Origin: a virus
Virus record (IMG/VR): IMGVR_UViG_3300027857_000024
Span: 1-51,600 of that record
Length of the DNA: 51,600 bases
Strand: one strand, 5' to 3'
Below, piece by piece: positions 1-9,269 of the stretch. The notes under the pieces were generated by a model. The model was given only the letters and a program-made list of their open reading frames with translations, was not told where the DNA came from and did no database searches. Position numbers and translations under genes: made by a program. Every line of letters begins with the position of its first letter. Positions within the stretch are counted from its first letter, which is position 1.

Positions 1-3000
1 GCGCGACGGCCTTTTCAAATGGGTCTTTGTCGATTGCGCTCTGTTCCGTCTCCAGCCCGTACGCTTTTCTGCTTGCAGCCAGCTTCGCCTTGGTAGCTTC
101 CGGCGTGACCTTCTCTTGCGCAGAGAATCCTAACGTGGTGCCCGTCTGCGGGTCGTGGAACATTCGGACATGAGTGTTCGCGTCCAACGTCATACGCCCG
201 CCCGGGACGCCGCCGCCAGCTTTGATCGCAGCATCATCCGCCGCGTCGCCCGTGGTGCGTTCTGGCGGAACGGTCTTGCTTATCGGGCTGGCTTCAACTC
301 TTTGTCCAAGTGCTCCCGCAGCTTGGCCTTCTCTTCCGGCGACATCTCCTCTACCTGCTTCGCCACCTTCTCCAGCACCTGCTCTGTTGTTTCTTTCATC
401 TGCTAATCTCCTTGCTGCCTCTTCTCCCATTGCGCGAAGTCTCTCTCCGCTGTAATGGTACTGTCTCGAAAGACCCGGCTCTCGTACTCCTGCATTCTCA
501 TTGATGATATCCGATACCGCTGGCTTTGTCAAGTGCTCTTTAGCCTGATCGACCGCAGTGTGTATCATCTGAGTAATTTCGGGTTCCTGATACCCAGCCG
601 CGCGCAGAATGCGCGTTGCTAACATGCCGTCGCCACTACCTACACGCGGGCTGAAGTTGTTGTTTTGATAGCGAGGGATGTTGGAGAAAACTTCATCCGC
701 AGCCACGCCGCCCATCGCCATCCGCAATAAGGAAGGAATCTTTTCTGCCTTGTACTTTCGGCCTGTTGAATCCACCATATCACTTGTGTCCCAGTGTATT
801 GCCGCATTTGCGAATCGCGGCATATTAGGATGTGTGTGACGCATAACTCCGACCGCAGACATGCCCTCGTTGTGACCAACCATGAAATGGCCTAGTTCGT
901 GCTTCATGGTCTTTTCAACGGGTACGAGTCCCTCTCTGCTGTTCGGTGTATTCAGGTGTTTCTCTTCGGGGACGACATAGCCCTCTTGTCGGGGCAAACC
1001 CTCTCCCTCTTCTCTTGCTAGTTGAAACTCTTGCGCTTGAGGAAACTTCTTTTGCGCAATCTGGAATGCCTCTTTGCGAGAGAAGGCTTCCACAGGCTCA
1101 ACTTTCGATTCGCCGTCTGTGGTTACTTCGATCTTGAACTTCTGTTTGAATTGCTGCTCCGGGGTCTTTCTTATTTCGCTTTCAGCGACCCCACGGGCTG
1201 TTGCAGATTCGCTAACAGGCTCTGGTGCGACTTCTCGCTTTCCTGCTTGATCTCGTCCTGCGTTCTTCTCTTCCCCTTCGGCTGCTGGCTTCTCAGCTTT
1301 CTCGCCGCCTTCCCCAGCCCCTCCCCCATTTGGTCCAGCGTCATTTCCTGTGTATTCTGTGTGGGCATTTCTGATATCCTCCGCAAATTTATTTACGCGG
1401 CCATGACTTGCATGGAGCGTTTGTGCTAGTCCTTCCTCTCGAACCGCCGCATTTGCTCTAATTCTATCAGCAATGTGTGGCTTTGTCAAGAAATCTCGCG
1501 CACGGTCGTATGCTGCGCTTACTACCTCGCTAACCTGCTTCGATGTGAAATCCGGATGAACTTCTCTCACGATGGCGCGCGCATCACGGAAGTCGCCGCG
1601 GGTCGCAGGAGAGTTCTCCACATCTTCTCTCGGCATGCCCTTAAAGACCTCGTGCGATGCAGGACCAGCCATCTTCTGAGTCAGCCACTGCACTTCCTGC
1701 TGGCCTAGTAATTCCGGGTCTACGTTTCCTGCAGCATCACGGATAGATGCCGCGTTGAAGACCGCTGTTGCGCTCGCACCCTTTTTGGACTTCGGATGCA
1801 GATCGGTGCGAATCTCGACTGGCTCTAGTCCATCGACTGCGCCAATTGCCGTATGTGCCCACTCGTGAAGATGTGCATCTTCCGATGTCATGCCTTCCGG
1901 AAGACCTGCGATATCTAGCGGCTTTGCGGTCGCCTTCATTGCAGGAGAATGAGACACGAGCAAGGAATCTTCCCCCTGCCCCTTGTTCACTAGTTCCGGA
2001 TTCAATTCTGCCTTCGGTTTACCGTCTGCCTTTGCTTGAGCGTCCTTCAACAGATCAGCTTCCGCTTCCGCGGGCAGTGTCGGTGTCGGCTTATTGGCCG
2101 CAGCACGGATGCCGCGATCAGCCGCGTCCGCCTTCAACACCTTGTTGAGAAGAGCCTGCTCTTTTGCGTCCGGCTTCATTCCAAGATTTCTCTTGGTTTC
2201 TATGTCATCACGCAAGTCTTGCTCTAACTCTTGATAGCTGGTGCTATCCAGATCGGTGATGCCGTAATGCGCCGCCAAATCTGCGTGCAGATCAGTATTC
2301 TCGCGGGGTGTTAATTGCAGCGGTTCCGGTCCCACGTCTTTCGGCGCAGGCGGAATCGGCTCTTTCGGAATTACAGGCTCGGTACCCTCTCCCTTGATTT
2401 CGACAGGCTTACGCAGCGTTCCCTTCTGTTTCATCGATTTTGCGATATGTTCGTCGCGCGTCAGATCGCCCGGTGCAATATAGTTTTGAACGGGTTCTCC
2501 GATCATCTCTCCTACGGCCCCGCCGCCAACGGCTCCCGCAGGTCCGCCCATCTCTGCGCCCGCCGCGATACCCGCGCCCTTAATTGCCTTGCCTGTAAGC
2601 TTGGCGATCAAATTACGCATTCTGCTTTGGCTTCCGCTGCCGCGAACCTTTGTACCGCCGCGGTTTGCTCTGGTTTGAGCATCAGCCATGTTACGGAAAT
2701 CGACGAGCGCCGCAGTTTCGCCGCGGGCCTCTCGAATTCCTTCCACGCCGTGAGACTCAAACTTGCTGTAAAGCGAGTCGCGCAGTTCGTCAGCTAGAAA
2801 ATAATATGCCGCGAATTTCGGATTTGTTTCAATCTGATTATAGATATCCCAATTGTTAGAAGACTTCTTCATCTGACGAAGGTGATCGTTCAACTTTGTC
2901 AGCGTCTCTTTTGCCTCTCCCACCGTTGGGTCTGTGACGTTGAAGTCATTCAAATAGTCTTCTGCGCCTTCAAAGTTGCCATCTACCGCAGACATCTCTT

Positions 3001-4441
3001 GTAACTTTCGAGTGGCGATATTCTTTGGAGACTTGGAATCTTCCAACTTTGTGTCGGCTGATTCATTTGTCAATGGCTCGGCATCGTACTTATCTGTGTA
3101 ACGCATAACCTTATCTTCGATGCCTTGACGGGCTTCTTCTGCCACATTACGAGCATCTTGGATATTGTCAATTGGCACACCCGCTTCTTTCGCAGCCTCT
3201 AAATGCGAACGGACGATATCGTACTTCGGTGCCGTCCCAGTTTTCTCATCGACGGTATAAAAGTCGCTGCCCTTGGCTGGAATTGCCTTCTTCATCAACT
3301 CCATTGACTTCGGGCCATTTTCTTTTACTTTCTCGGCTTGCACATCCGCGATCTTTTGAAGTTTTCTTTGAACTTGACGAGTACGCTGTTCCACGCTCAA
3401 TGACGCATTTGCATGGGCTTCTTTCGCTTCTGTCACGGCTGCTTCTGCTCGTGTCAAGTTAGCTCGTGCCGCGGATGCGTTTGATGCCGCTGCATCTGCT
3501 TGTTCTTTCGTTGCCTTGCCTGCAATCTGTGCTTCGCGTGTGGCGTCGGCTTGCCCCTCTGCATCTTTTACTTGCTGTACAGCGGTCGCGTGTTCCTTCA
3601 ATCGGCCATCGTACATAACTGCTGCGGCTTCTTGATTTTTGGTTGCTTGAAGAAGCGCCTTCGTGTCGTTTACCGCCAATCGTCCTGCGGCACTTTGAGC
3701 GCTCTCCACGAGGCCGGGACCGAAGTGCTCCGCAGCACCCGGAATCAAAAGAGCAGCCGCAGTTCCCAAGCCTTCGGCATACTCGCCTTTAGCAAAGTGA
3801 TCTTCAATTGCTCCCAACGCAGGACCTGCGAGAGGAACAATTCCTTGAAGATAACGAACTGCCCCAGATGCCTTGTTGAGAATTCCCGGTTGTTGCATTT
3901 GAGAAATTCCCGTGTTCATTTCATGTTGTTGGGCGTCGATAACACTTTTACCAAGACCGACTGCCGCAGCGCCAAGTTTCGCGTATCCCTGCAATTCGGG
4001 AGATAGATTCTTTGCCCAGCCCGGAGGTTGTGATTGAACGAAGTCTGATACTTTCTTTCTCAAATCCTCACCGCTTTCTGTGCCTGTTAACGTCAAGTTA
4101 AAAGCGCTTGCAAATTTCTTCAACGAGGTATATGCGGCATTTTCTGGTTTTTGTTCTACAGGTTTAAATCCAAAATCAAACCCAGAAGCTGGCGACGCAG
4201 ATGCGGCTGGCGCAGCTTGTGCTGGAGCGGCTGTTGGCTTGAATCCAAAATTGAATCCAGACGCTGGCACAGCTTGTGTAGGCGCAGATATCGGTTTTCC
4301 ACTCTCATCAACAGCACCAAGAGGTTTGCCTGCGACATCAAAGGCTTGCCCATTATCTATCTTCGTGGTGCCGGGATATGGTGGTGTGTCGATCTGCTGC
4401 GGCCCCTTATCTTGAACCTGCTGATCTGTTGTTTCGGCCAT
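1..4441 (-). CDS. Giant internal virion (ejection) protein with two M41-like metallopeptidase domains, partial
   Basis: Reading frame open from ATG at 4441 to the left edge (at least 1,480 codons), so the C-terminus is missing. By order and size it corresponds to T7 gp16, the large ejectosome protein. The N-terminus has two copies of a GF[ND]FGFKP motif. A long Ala/Lys/Glu-rich probable coiled coil follows (about residues 270-400), then a Gly/Ala-rich segment near 570. HEWAH (859-863) and HELGH (1181-1185) are zinc-peptidase motifs, each followed by an FtsH-like helix (MAGPASHEVF and MGGVAADEVF) and an Asp 90-91 residues after the first His (D950, D1271). This reproduces the H, H, D ligand set of peptidase family M41. 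The two copies also share an LTKP...VRE.GL tail, so the domain is duplicated. Multi-domain phage 'polyvalent' proteins are a known class. ATG directly follows the TAA of the upstream gene. Confidence 0.85.
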   Translation of the reverse strand, partial: MAETTDQQVQDKGPQQIDTPPYPGTTKIDNGQAFDVAGKPLGAVDESGKPISAPTQAVPASGFNFGFKPTAAPAQAAPAASASPASGFDFGFKPVEQKPENAAYTSLKKFASAFNLTLTGTESGEDLRKKVSDFVQSQPPGWAKNLSPELQGYAKLGAAAVGLGKSVIDAQQHEMNTGISQMQQPGILNKASGAVRYLQGIVPLAGPALGAIEDHFAKGEYAEGLGTAAALLIPGAAEHFGPGLVESAQSAAGRLAVNDTKALLQATKNQEAAAVMYDGRLKEHATAVQQVKDAEGQADATREAQIAGKATKEQADAAASNASAARANLTRAEAAVTEAKEAHANASLSVEQRTRQVQRKLQKIADVQAEKVKENGPKSMELMKKAIPAKGSDFYTVDEKTGTAPKYDIVRSHLEAAKEAGVPIDNIQDARNVAEEARQGIEDKVMRYTDKYDAEPLTNESADTKLEDSKSPKNIATRKLQEMSAVDGNFEGAEDYLNDFNVTDPTVGEAKETLTKLNDHLRQMKKSSNNWDIYNQIETNPKFAAYYFLADELRDSLYSKFESHGVEGIREARGETAALVDFRNMADAQTRANRGGTKVRGSGSQSRMRNLIAKLTGKAIKGAGIAAGAEMGGPAGAVGGGAVGEMIGEPVQNYIAPGDLTRDEHIAKSMKQKGTLRKPVEIKGEGTEPVIPKEPIPPAPKDVGPEPLQLTPRENTDLHADLAAHYGITDLDSTSYQELEQDLRDDIETKRNLGMKPDAKEQALLNKVLKADAADRGIRAAANKPTPTLPAEAEADLLKDAQAKADGKPKAELNPELVNKGQGEDSLLVSHSPAMKATAKPLDIAGLPEGMTSEDAHLHEWAHTAIGAVDGLEPVEIRTDLHPKSKKGASATAVFNAASIRDAAGNVDPELLGQQEVQWLTQKMAGPASHEVFKGMPREDVENSPATRGDFRDARAIVREVHPDFTSKQVSEVVSAAYDRARDFLTKPHIADRIRANAAVREEGLAQTLHASHGRVNKFAEDIRNAHTEYTGNDAGPNGGGAGEGGEKAEKPAAEGEEKNAGRDQAGKREVAPEPVSESATARGVAESEIRKTPEQQFKQKFKIEVTTDGESKVEPVEAFSRKEAFQIAQKKFPQAQEFQLAREEGEGLPRQEGYVVPEEKHLNTPNSREGLVPVEKTMKHELGHFMVGHNEGMSAVGVMRHTHPNMPRFANAAIHWDTSDMVDSTGRKYKAEKIPSLLRMAMGGVAADEVFSNIPRYQNNNFSPRVGSGDGMLATRILRAAGYQEPEITQMIHTAVDQAKEHLTKPAVSDIINENAGVREPGLSRQYHYSGERLRAMGEEAARRLADERNNRAGAGEGGEAGRGDVAGREGQAAGALGQRVEASPISKTVPPERTTGDAADDAAIKAGGGVPGGRMTLDANTHVRMFHDPQTGTTLGFSAQEKVTPEATKAKLAASRKAYGLETEQSAIDKDPFEKAVA

Positions 4442-6622
4442 TTATTGTCTCTTGCCCGTTTGCGGGTTGTACTTGTTGCCTTGTGCGTCTTGAATGGTTC
4501 CGTCCGCCATCGGCCACACGGTTGTGCCATCGGCTGCCTTGCCCGGGGCCATGTTCGGCTTCGCGTTCTTTGGCGGTGCCACATTTTCTAGTGATGCAGA
4601 AAAATCGGAACGGACAAAATCTCCGTATTCTCGCTGCAAGAACTTGTTGTTGCCTATGCGCCCGTGATACTGGGAACTGACGCCGCCCAGCGTACCACGA
4701 ATTGCGTCCACGCGCTGTTTCTGGTTTTGTGCTGCTGCAAACAAGCTGAGAGCATGGTCGCGAGCACTATCTGATGCCGAACCGCCGCCCATAACTTTGC
4801 CGTAGTCATCGGCCACGCCTAAAACAAGCGCGGCGTAACCCGCGAGCGGCCCCTTACCTGCTTTCAACGACACCCAGTCTTCAACGGTGTTGAGAGTCGG
4901 AAGCGTGTTGTCGGGAATTTTCTTACCCCAATCATATAGCTGGTCGAGCGTACCACCCTTCTCCATCAACGAGCGCGCAGAACCGAAGAACACCGCAGCT
5001 TGAGGTGACTTCGCAACATGCTCAAAGTTAACTTCATCCGCAGGGTTGTATGACGGGTCAACCTTGCGCGCTTCTTCCGTAGCTTGCAAAATAAAGTCCG
5101 CAGTCGTTTGGCGGGTACGCAAGTCGGTAAGAGTTACCAGACCTTGTGCTAGGTCTTTTCCAGCGGCGACTGGGTCGCCTTGCTTTGCAACTTGATCGGC
5201 CTTCGCCTTTCGTTGCATATCTGAGAAATAGTTCTCTTGTGCCGTCTTCGCGGTATTGTATGCCGAGGTCAATTTGGCTCTCAATCCCGGCTCTGTTGCT
5301 GCATCGAGCGCCGCCTTGATTTGTGGAAGCGCCGCAGATGCCTTGTCGCCTGATAGAGAGTTCGGGTCATGAAGATACTTGTCGACCCATTCTTCTTGCT
5401 TGTTGCCTTCCTTCTCGTACTTCTCTACTTGTGAAGGGAGAATTGCCGCAGAGGTAAATGTCTTGACCTTTGCTTCTTCTTTCTTGATGTCCGAAATGCC
5501 CTCGCTGATTGCTTGCACGGCATTCTTGTCGCCTGCCTTGGTCGCAGCATCCAATTTCTGCTGCAAGCCATTCAGAAGCGCATCCGCATTTGTTTGGAAC
5601 TGCAGCAGACCTTTGTACGAACTACCCGGTACGGAAGAGATCGCAGCTTGAATTAGGGGGTCAGTCAGATACGGAGATAGCGTTCTCATTTCATCAGGAG
5701 AAAGCTCTTTGCCGTTTGTGTGCTGCAAAATGTTCACGGCATTACGCGTCGAATTCAGTTGAACGTTTATCGCATTCATCTGGTCGCCCGTCAACTTCGT
5801 ACCCTTGGGCATATCCTGTCCCATGTACTTTTTGATGTCGGCGCTAGTTGCCTCATCCACCACCTGATTGTCTGGTTGCCCATCCAACGTGTTGCGCGTA
5901 ATGACCGTGTACACCGGGGCTGATGCCGGGTTTCCGAACTTGTCTTTCAGTGGCTCTCCGTTGGCACCGATCTCTGGCTCCGAGCCAGTTTGACGAACCC
6001 AGTGCTCGTCAGCGAACTTCGGGTCCTGCATTCGCTTCACAAGTTCATCATGATTGATAGTCTCGATCTTGTGATTTGGCTTATTCATGTCCACAAAGCT
6101 TTGGTTGGCCTTGGTTGCCTCGTCTTGAATCTTCTGATCTTGCAAATAAATATTTCGGTGCATCGCAATCGTTTCCGCTTGTGACTTTGCGTGCAAATCT
6201 TCGTCGCGGCCTTGCTGTGCCAAACGCTGGTTGCGCGCGTTCAATGTGTTTGCGATTCCCGACAGCCATCCGCCTTTGGTATCGCTCGCGTGAGCGGCGT
6301 CCCCAAACGCGTTCATAGCGCCTTGTACGACGCCCATAACTTTCTGACCAGTTGATGGTCCCGGCTTCTTCGGCTGGTTCTCCGCAAGATGCTGCAAATA
6401 TGCCTTCGAAATTTTGTCGGCCAAACTGCCCGGGTCATACGTCGGCTCCAAATCGGGCGCAGCAGTATCAGTCAAATCAGCATTCGCTGCAGGAGCGGGC
6501 TGCGTTGGTTGAACAGCATTCGGGTCTCTCAACACCGTGCCTGTGCCGACCGCGGGCGGATTTGTCTTGCCCAGAGATTCGTCCAGCGCTTGTTGTATTC
6601 CTGATGGTAGATCGATTGCCAT
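4442..6622 (-). CDS. Internal virion protein, T7 gp15-like by position (726 aa)
   Basis: A 726-residue Ala/Gln/Lys/Asp-rich protein without signal peptide or membrane segment; much of it looks helical. I do not recognise a domain from sequence alone. The role as an ejectosome protein is inferred from its place between a 224-aa and a more than 1,480-aa protein, the order and size of T7 gp14 (196 aa), gp15 (747 aa) and gp16 (1,318 aa). The start is set by AGAGGATAAC upstream of ATG. The C-terminus (NKYNPQTGKRQ) ends with a TAA touching the ATG of the next gene, which suggests translational coupling. Alternative: another structural or scaffold-like protein. Confidence 0.8.
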   Translation of the reverse strand: MAIDLPSGIQQALDESLGKTNPPAVGTGTVLRDPNAVQPTQPAPAANADLTDTAAPDLEPTYDPGSLADKISKAYLQHLAENQPKKPGPSTGQKVMGVVQGAMNAFGDAAHASDTKGGWLSGIANTLNARNQRLAQQGRDEDLHAKSQAETIAMHRNIYLQDQKIQDEATKANQSFVDMNKPNHKIETINHDELVKRMQDPKFADEHWVRQTGSEPEIGANGEPLKDKFGNPASAPVYTVITRNTLDGQPDNQVVDEATSADIKKYMGQDMPKGTKLTGDQMNAINVQLNSTRNAVNILQHTNGKELSPDEMRTLSPYLTDPLIQAAISSVPGSSYKGLLQFQTNADALLNGLQQKLDAATKAGDKNAVQAISEGISDIKKEEAKVKTFTSAAILPSQVEKYEKEGNKQEEWVDKYLHDPNSLSGDKASAALPQIKAALDAATEPGLRAKLTSAYNTAKTAQENYFSDMQRKAKADQVAKQGDPVAAGKDLAQGLVTLTDLRTRQTTADFILQATEEARKVDPSYNPADEVNFEHVAKSPQAAVFFGSARSLMEKGGTLDQLYDWGKKIPDNTLPTLNTVEDWVSLKAGKGPLAGYAALVLGVADDYGKVMGGGSASDSARDHALSLFAAAQNQKQRVDAIRGTLGGVSSQYHGRIGNNKFLQREYGDFVRSDFSASLENVAPPKNAKPNMAPGKAADGTTVWPMADGTIQDAQGNKYNPQTGKRQ

Positions 6623-6638
6623 GTTATCCTCTTATTAT

Positions 6639-7313
6639 TTAATGCCCAAATGCGCCAGCAAAACCGCTTCCGAAACTCTGACCCGGAGAAGCGTTGATGC
6701 CTCCAGAAATTCCCGGCAACAAGACATTGCTCGCCAGAGAAGTAATACCGCCTGCTATCATCTGATCTTCTTGCTGTTGCTGTTGTTGGATTTGCGACGC
6801 TTGTCCGAATGACTGAGAATTTTCGCCGATTGCCCCGCCCATTTCAGAACTCGGATTGTATCCTGCCGCGAGAGATTGTGCGCCGCCCGCCGCACGCCAG
6901 TAATTTTGAGAACCTAATGCGTAATCGGCTTGTGTGATTTGATTCTGCTGATTGCCTAAATTCTGCGCTTCTTGAGATGCGATAGAACTCTCGATCTGTT
7001 TCGTAATGCCTGATGTGAGTCCGCTGGTGCCACCGCCGCCCTCTCCTGCGCCAAACGTGCGAGCGGCTTGCTCCGCATTCTTAGCCGCCGCGCCTGCCTG
7101 ATTGATCGCCTGCGTCTGGTAGGCAGCTAGCTGTGGGCCAGAGAAGCCATGCTGGTTAGGCCCCGCAGAAAGAATCGGTGAAAGAGAGCGATTGATCGCA
7201 TTCAATACGTCTGTTTGACTAGCGTATCGAGCGGCATAGTTCTTCTGCAGTAGAGACGCAAAATTCATGCTCGATGCTTGTAGTGCTTTTTCTTCTGAAG
7301 TTGGGCCACACAT
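6639..7313 (-). CDS. Internal virion protein, T7 gp14-like by position (224 aa)
   Basis: A 224-residue protein rich in Gln, Ala, Ser and Gly, with a run of seven Gln near residue 178 and a glycine stretch near 95. The opening MCGPTSEEKALQ and the helical N-terminal half followed by a Gly-rich tail resemble small ejection proteins of podoviruses, the first to form a channel in the outer membrane in T7. Assignment rests on order: it follows a GNAT-like gene and precedes 726-aa and giant proteins. The gene directly abuts the upstream ORF that ends at 7314. Confidence 0.75.
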   Translation of the reverse strand: MCGPTSEEKALQASSMNFASLLQKNYAARYASQTDVLNAINRSLSPILSAGPNQHGFSGPQLAAYQTQAINQAGAAAKNAEQAARTFGAGEGGGGTSGLTSGITKQIESSIASQEAQNLGNQQNQITQADYALGSQNYWRAAGGAQSLAAGYNPSSEMGGAIGENSQSFGQASQIQQQQQQEDQMIAGGITSLASNVLLPGISGGINASPGQSFGSGFAGAFGH

Positions 7314-7739
7314 TTATTTCTGTCCCTCAAAATCCAGTCGGTAATCGTTCTCGCCGACTGATTTGAATCCAAATTTTTTATCCATAAAAGATATCAGACT
7401 AGGGTTAACCGAATTAAAAATCAAACCCTTTCGCCCCTCACCAGAAAAAAGAGAAATCAACATATTGATTGCTCCGATCATGCCTACTACGAGTCGACGC
7501 TTCGAGACAACCGCCTCTGGTGCAAACTGTGTGTGGATGCGAACATACTCGCCTTCCGTATCCAAACGAACGTAGGTCAGGGGGCCTCGGTCGTCCATCA
7601 AACAGAAAGCGAGTAAGCTGCCTTCCGCTTCCGTCAACCACCACTCTGGTTGATCTTGGTGAAAGTGATAAGGGTCATGAAGTGTCCACTCTTTAATCTG
7701 CTCTACGTCATCAAGGGTGGAGGCTGTGAATTTAATCAT
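7314..7739 (-). CDS. GNAT-fold-like small protein, T7 gp13-like
   Basis: A 141-residue protein with the look of a degenerate GNAT acetyltransferase: an N-terminal MIKFTASTLDDVEQIKEW strand-helix, a central strand with RIHTQFAP, a helix with RLVVGMIGAINML, and the C-terminal NPSLISFMDKKFGFK motif typical of GNAT families (N..s..f..k.GF). T7 gp13 (138 aa) has the same size, fold type and place just before gp14, so this is probably its counterpart, needed for morphogenesis rather than a classical acetylase. AGGAG lies before the ATG. It could still be an active N-acetyltransferase. Confidence 0.75.
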   Translation of the reverse strand: MIKFTASTLDDVEQIKEWTLHDPYHFHQDQPEWWLTEAEGSLLAFCLMDDRGPLTYVRLDTEGEYVRIHTQFAPEAVVSKRRLVVGMIGAINMLISLFSGEGRKGLIFNSVNPSLISFMDKKFGFKSVGENDYRLDFEGQK

Positions 7740-7748
7740 ATGATCTCC

Positions 7749-9269
7749 TTAGAAATATCTCGACTTTGTAGAAACAGGCGTTCCTGTGCCGCCGCCCACT
7801 CCCGGGTTCCAAACAAGACTGAAGTAATCTATCAATAGAGATGTGCTGGCTGCCACTGGGGTCGCGTGCGTGTCATTAGAAAAAGAAAACAATGGTGTCA
7901 CTCCCGGGAATCCCACGAACTTTCCATTGGTAATCGTAGTCACGCCCGTATTCGCAATCGCAAATACAAACTTCCAAGCAGGGCCTCCGGTAGAATCCAA
8001 CAACGTGACCGTGTTCCCGTTGAGAGCAGTGAAAGGCGCTCCCGCAACGTTAGATATAGCTACTTTGCTTCCTGCTACAAATATCTGTCCGTCTGATGCT
8101 CCCGCCAAACTTCCCGGCTGAACATCCACGAAACCAGAATTTGCAGTAGCTATGCCTGATTCGCCTGCCCCGCCAACCGTTATAGTTGGAACATTAAAAG
8201 TTTGAGGGGTGCTACCATTCAGTGACATCGTTATAACACCAGACTGAATGCACTCAATCTCCAATCTATAAAATTGCCCTACCGTAGGCGTTACGCCAGT
8301 ATCGAACGTGGTGCCTTGTGTGTTGTTTCTGTTTGGCGACGCTACTGCGTTAGGATTAGCAACTACTTCAAAATGAAAAGTAGTATCGCTAATGGCGGGT
8401 GCCGTAGCATCGGTGTCAAATCTAACACCCATAAACGTCAGTGGCCGTCCTGCGCCACCCCAAGTCGTTTCTGGTTTCGGAGTTGCACTCAGTCCCACAT
8501 AAATAGATTTCTGTGTCAAGAACGGCGGATTAAGAGCATTGCTGTTGCTCGCGAATCCTAAGCCGAAAATGAAGATCGCTTTCCATCCGGGATAATCAAA
8601 AAGTGGCATGAAGGGACTCGGAGAAGATGCCGCCGAATTTCCTAAAAATACCGTGGTACCTGCTATAGCCGACACTGTTGCAGCAGTTCCGCTATTCGTA
8701 AGTTGAAAAATTCCAGAGTTAGGAAGGGATGCTCCTCTTGTAACGAGAGAAGGACCGCCATTTGTGGTGACAGTAGCCCAACCTATTTCTCCCACGGCTC
8801 CGGTAGTGGTACTCCCGCCTTGGAAATCGTCACGAAGCCACATATATGCTGGGTCGATTTCCCAGATGGTGTCCCCATGAACCAAACCATCTCCGGTGCC
8901 TGTGGCACTGATGGTATCCGTATTTCCGTTCTGAGTAATTTGAATGCCCGGACCTGCTATAAGATTTAACGAAGGAGACGCCTCTACTACTCGAATAGCC
9001 GTGCTTTGTGCCGCAGCATTAGTAAATCCGCTCGATTGGTTTCCCAACGGCATTAGAGAAAACTTCGGAACTCGCGGAGAGGCAACTTCTGTGCCAACGA
9101 AAGTACCATCGTGCTGTAATTGCGGAGCCATCGAGCCAGAGAAGAACGTAGGCATCTCGTTGGGAAGAGGGGGCGCAGAGCCTTGTGACGGGCCGCTCGA
9201 AACCGGAACCCAGTTCGCAGGAACGTCTTTCTCATCTATCAGGTTCGGATTTTTTGGGTCATCCGCCAT
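7749..9269 (-). CDS. Probable tail fibre or receptor-binding protein (506 aa)
   Basis: A 506-residue protein that starts with a proline-rich segment and continues as Gly/Thr/Ser/Asn-rich, beta-predicted sequence. Near residue 100 it has an AGPGIQITQNGNT segment, common in phage fibre and appendage proteins just before the distal domain, and a W-rich LamG-like part (WLRDDF, WATVTTNGG). No catalytic motif was recognised. ATG overlaps the TAA of the gp12-like gene (TAATG), with GGAG upstream, so it is translationally coupled to the nozzle gene. Function is inferred from composition and place in the tail cluster. Confidence 0.65.
   Translation of the reverse strand: MADDPKNPNLIDEKDVPANWVPVSSGPSQGSAPPLPNEMPTFFSGSMAPQLQHDGTFVGTEVASPRVPKFSLMPLGNQSSGFTNAAAQSTAIRVVEASPSLNLIAGPGIQITQNGNTDTISATGTGDGLVHGDTIWEIDPAYMWLRDDFQGGSTTTGAVGEIGWATVTTNGGPSLVTRGASLPNSGIFQLTNSGTAATVSAIAGTTVFLGNSAASSPSPFMPLFDYPGWKAIFIFGLGFASNSNALNPPFLTQKSIYVGLSATPKPETTWGGAGRPLTFMGVRFDTDATAPAISDTTFHFEVVANPNAVASPNRNNTQGTTFDTGVTPTVGQFYRLEIECIQSGVITMSLNGSTPQTFNVPTITVGGAGESGIATANSGFVDVQPGSLAGASDGQIFVAGSKVAISNVAGAPFTALNGNTVTLLDSTGGPAWKFVFAIANTGVTTITNGKFVGFPGVTPLFSFSNDTHATPVAASTSLLIDYFSLVWNPGVGGGTGTPVSTKSRYF

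Noticed and set aside
640-1386. Minus-strand ORFs of 71-79 aa inside the giant gene
   Set aside because: They lie in a different frame from the continuous large ORF and lack ribosome sites.
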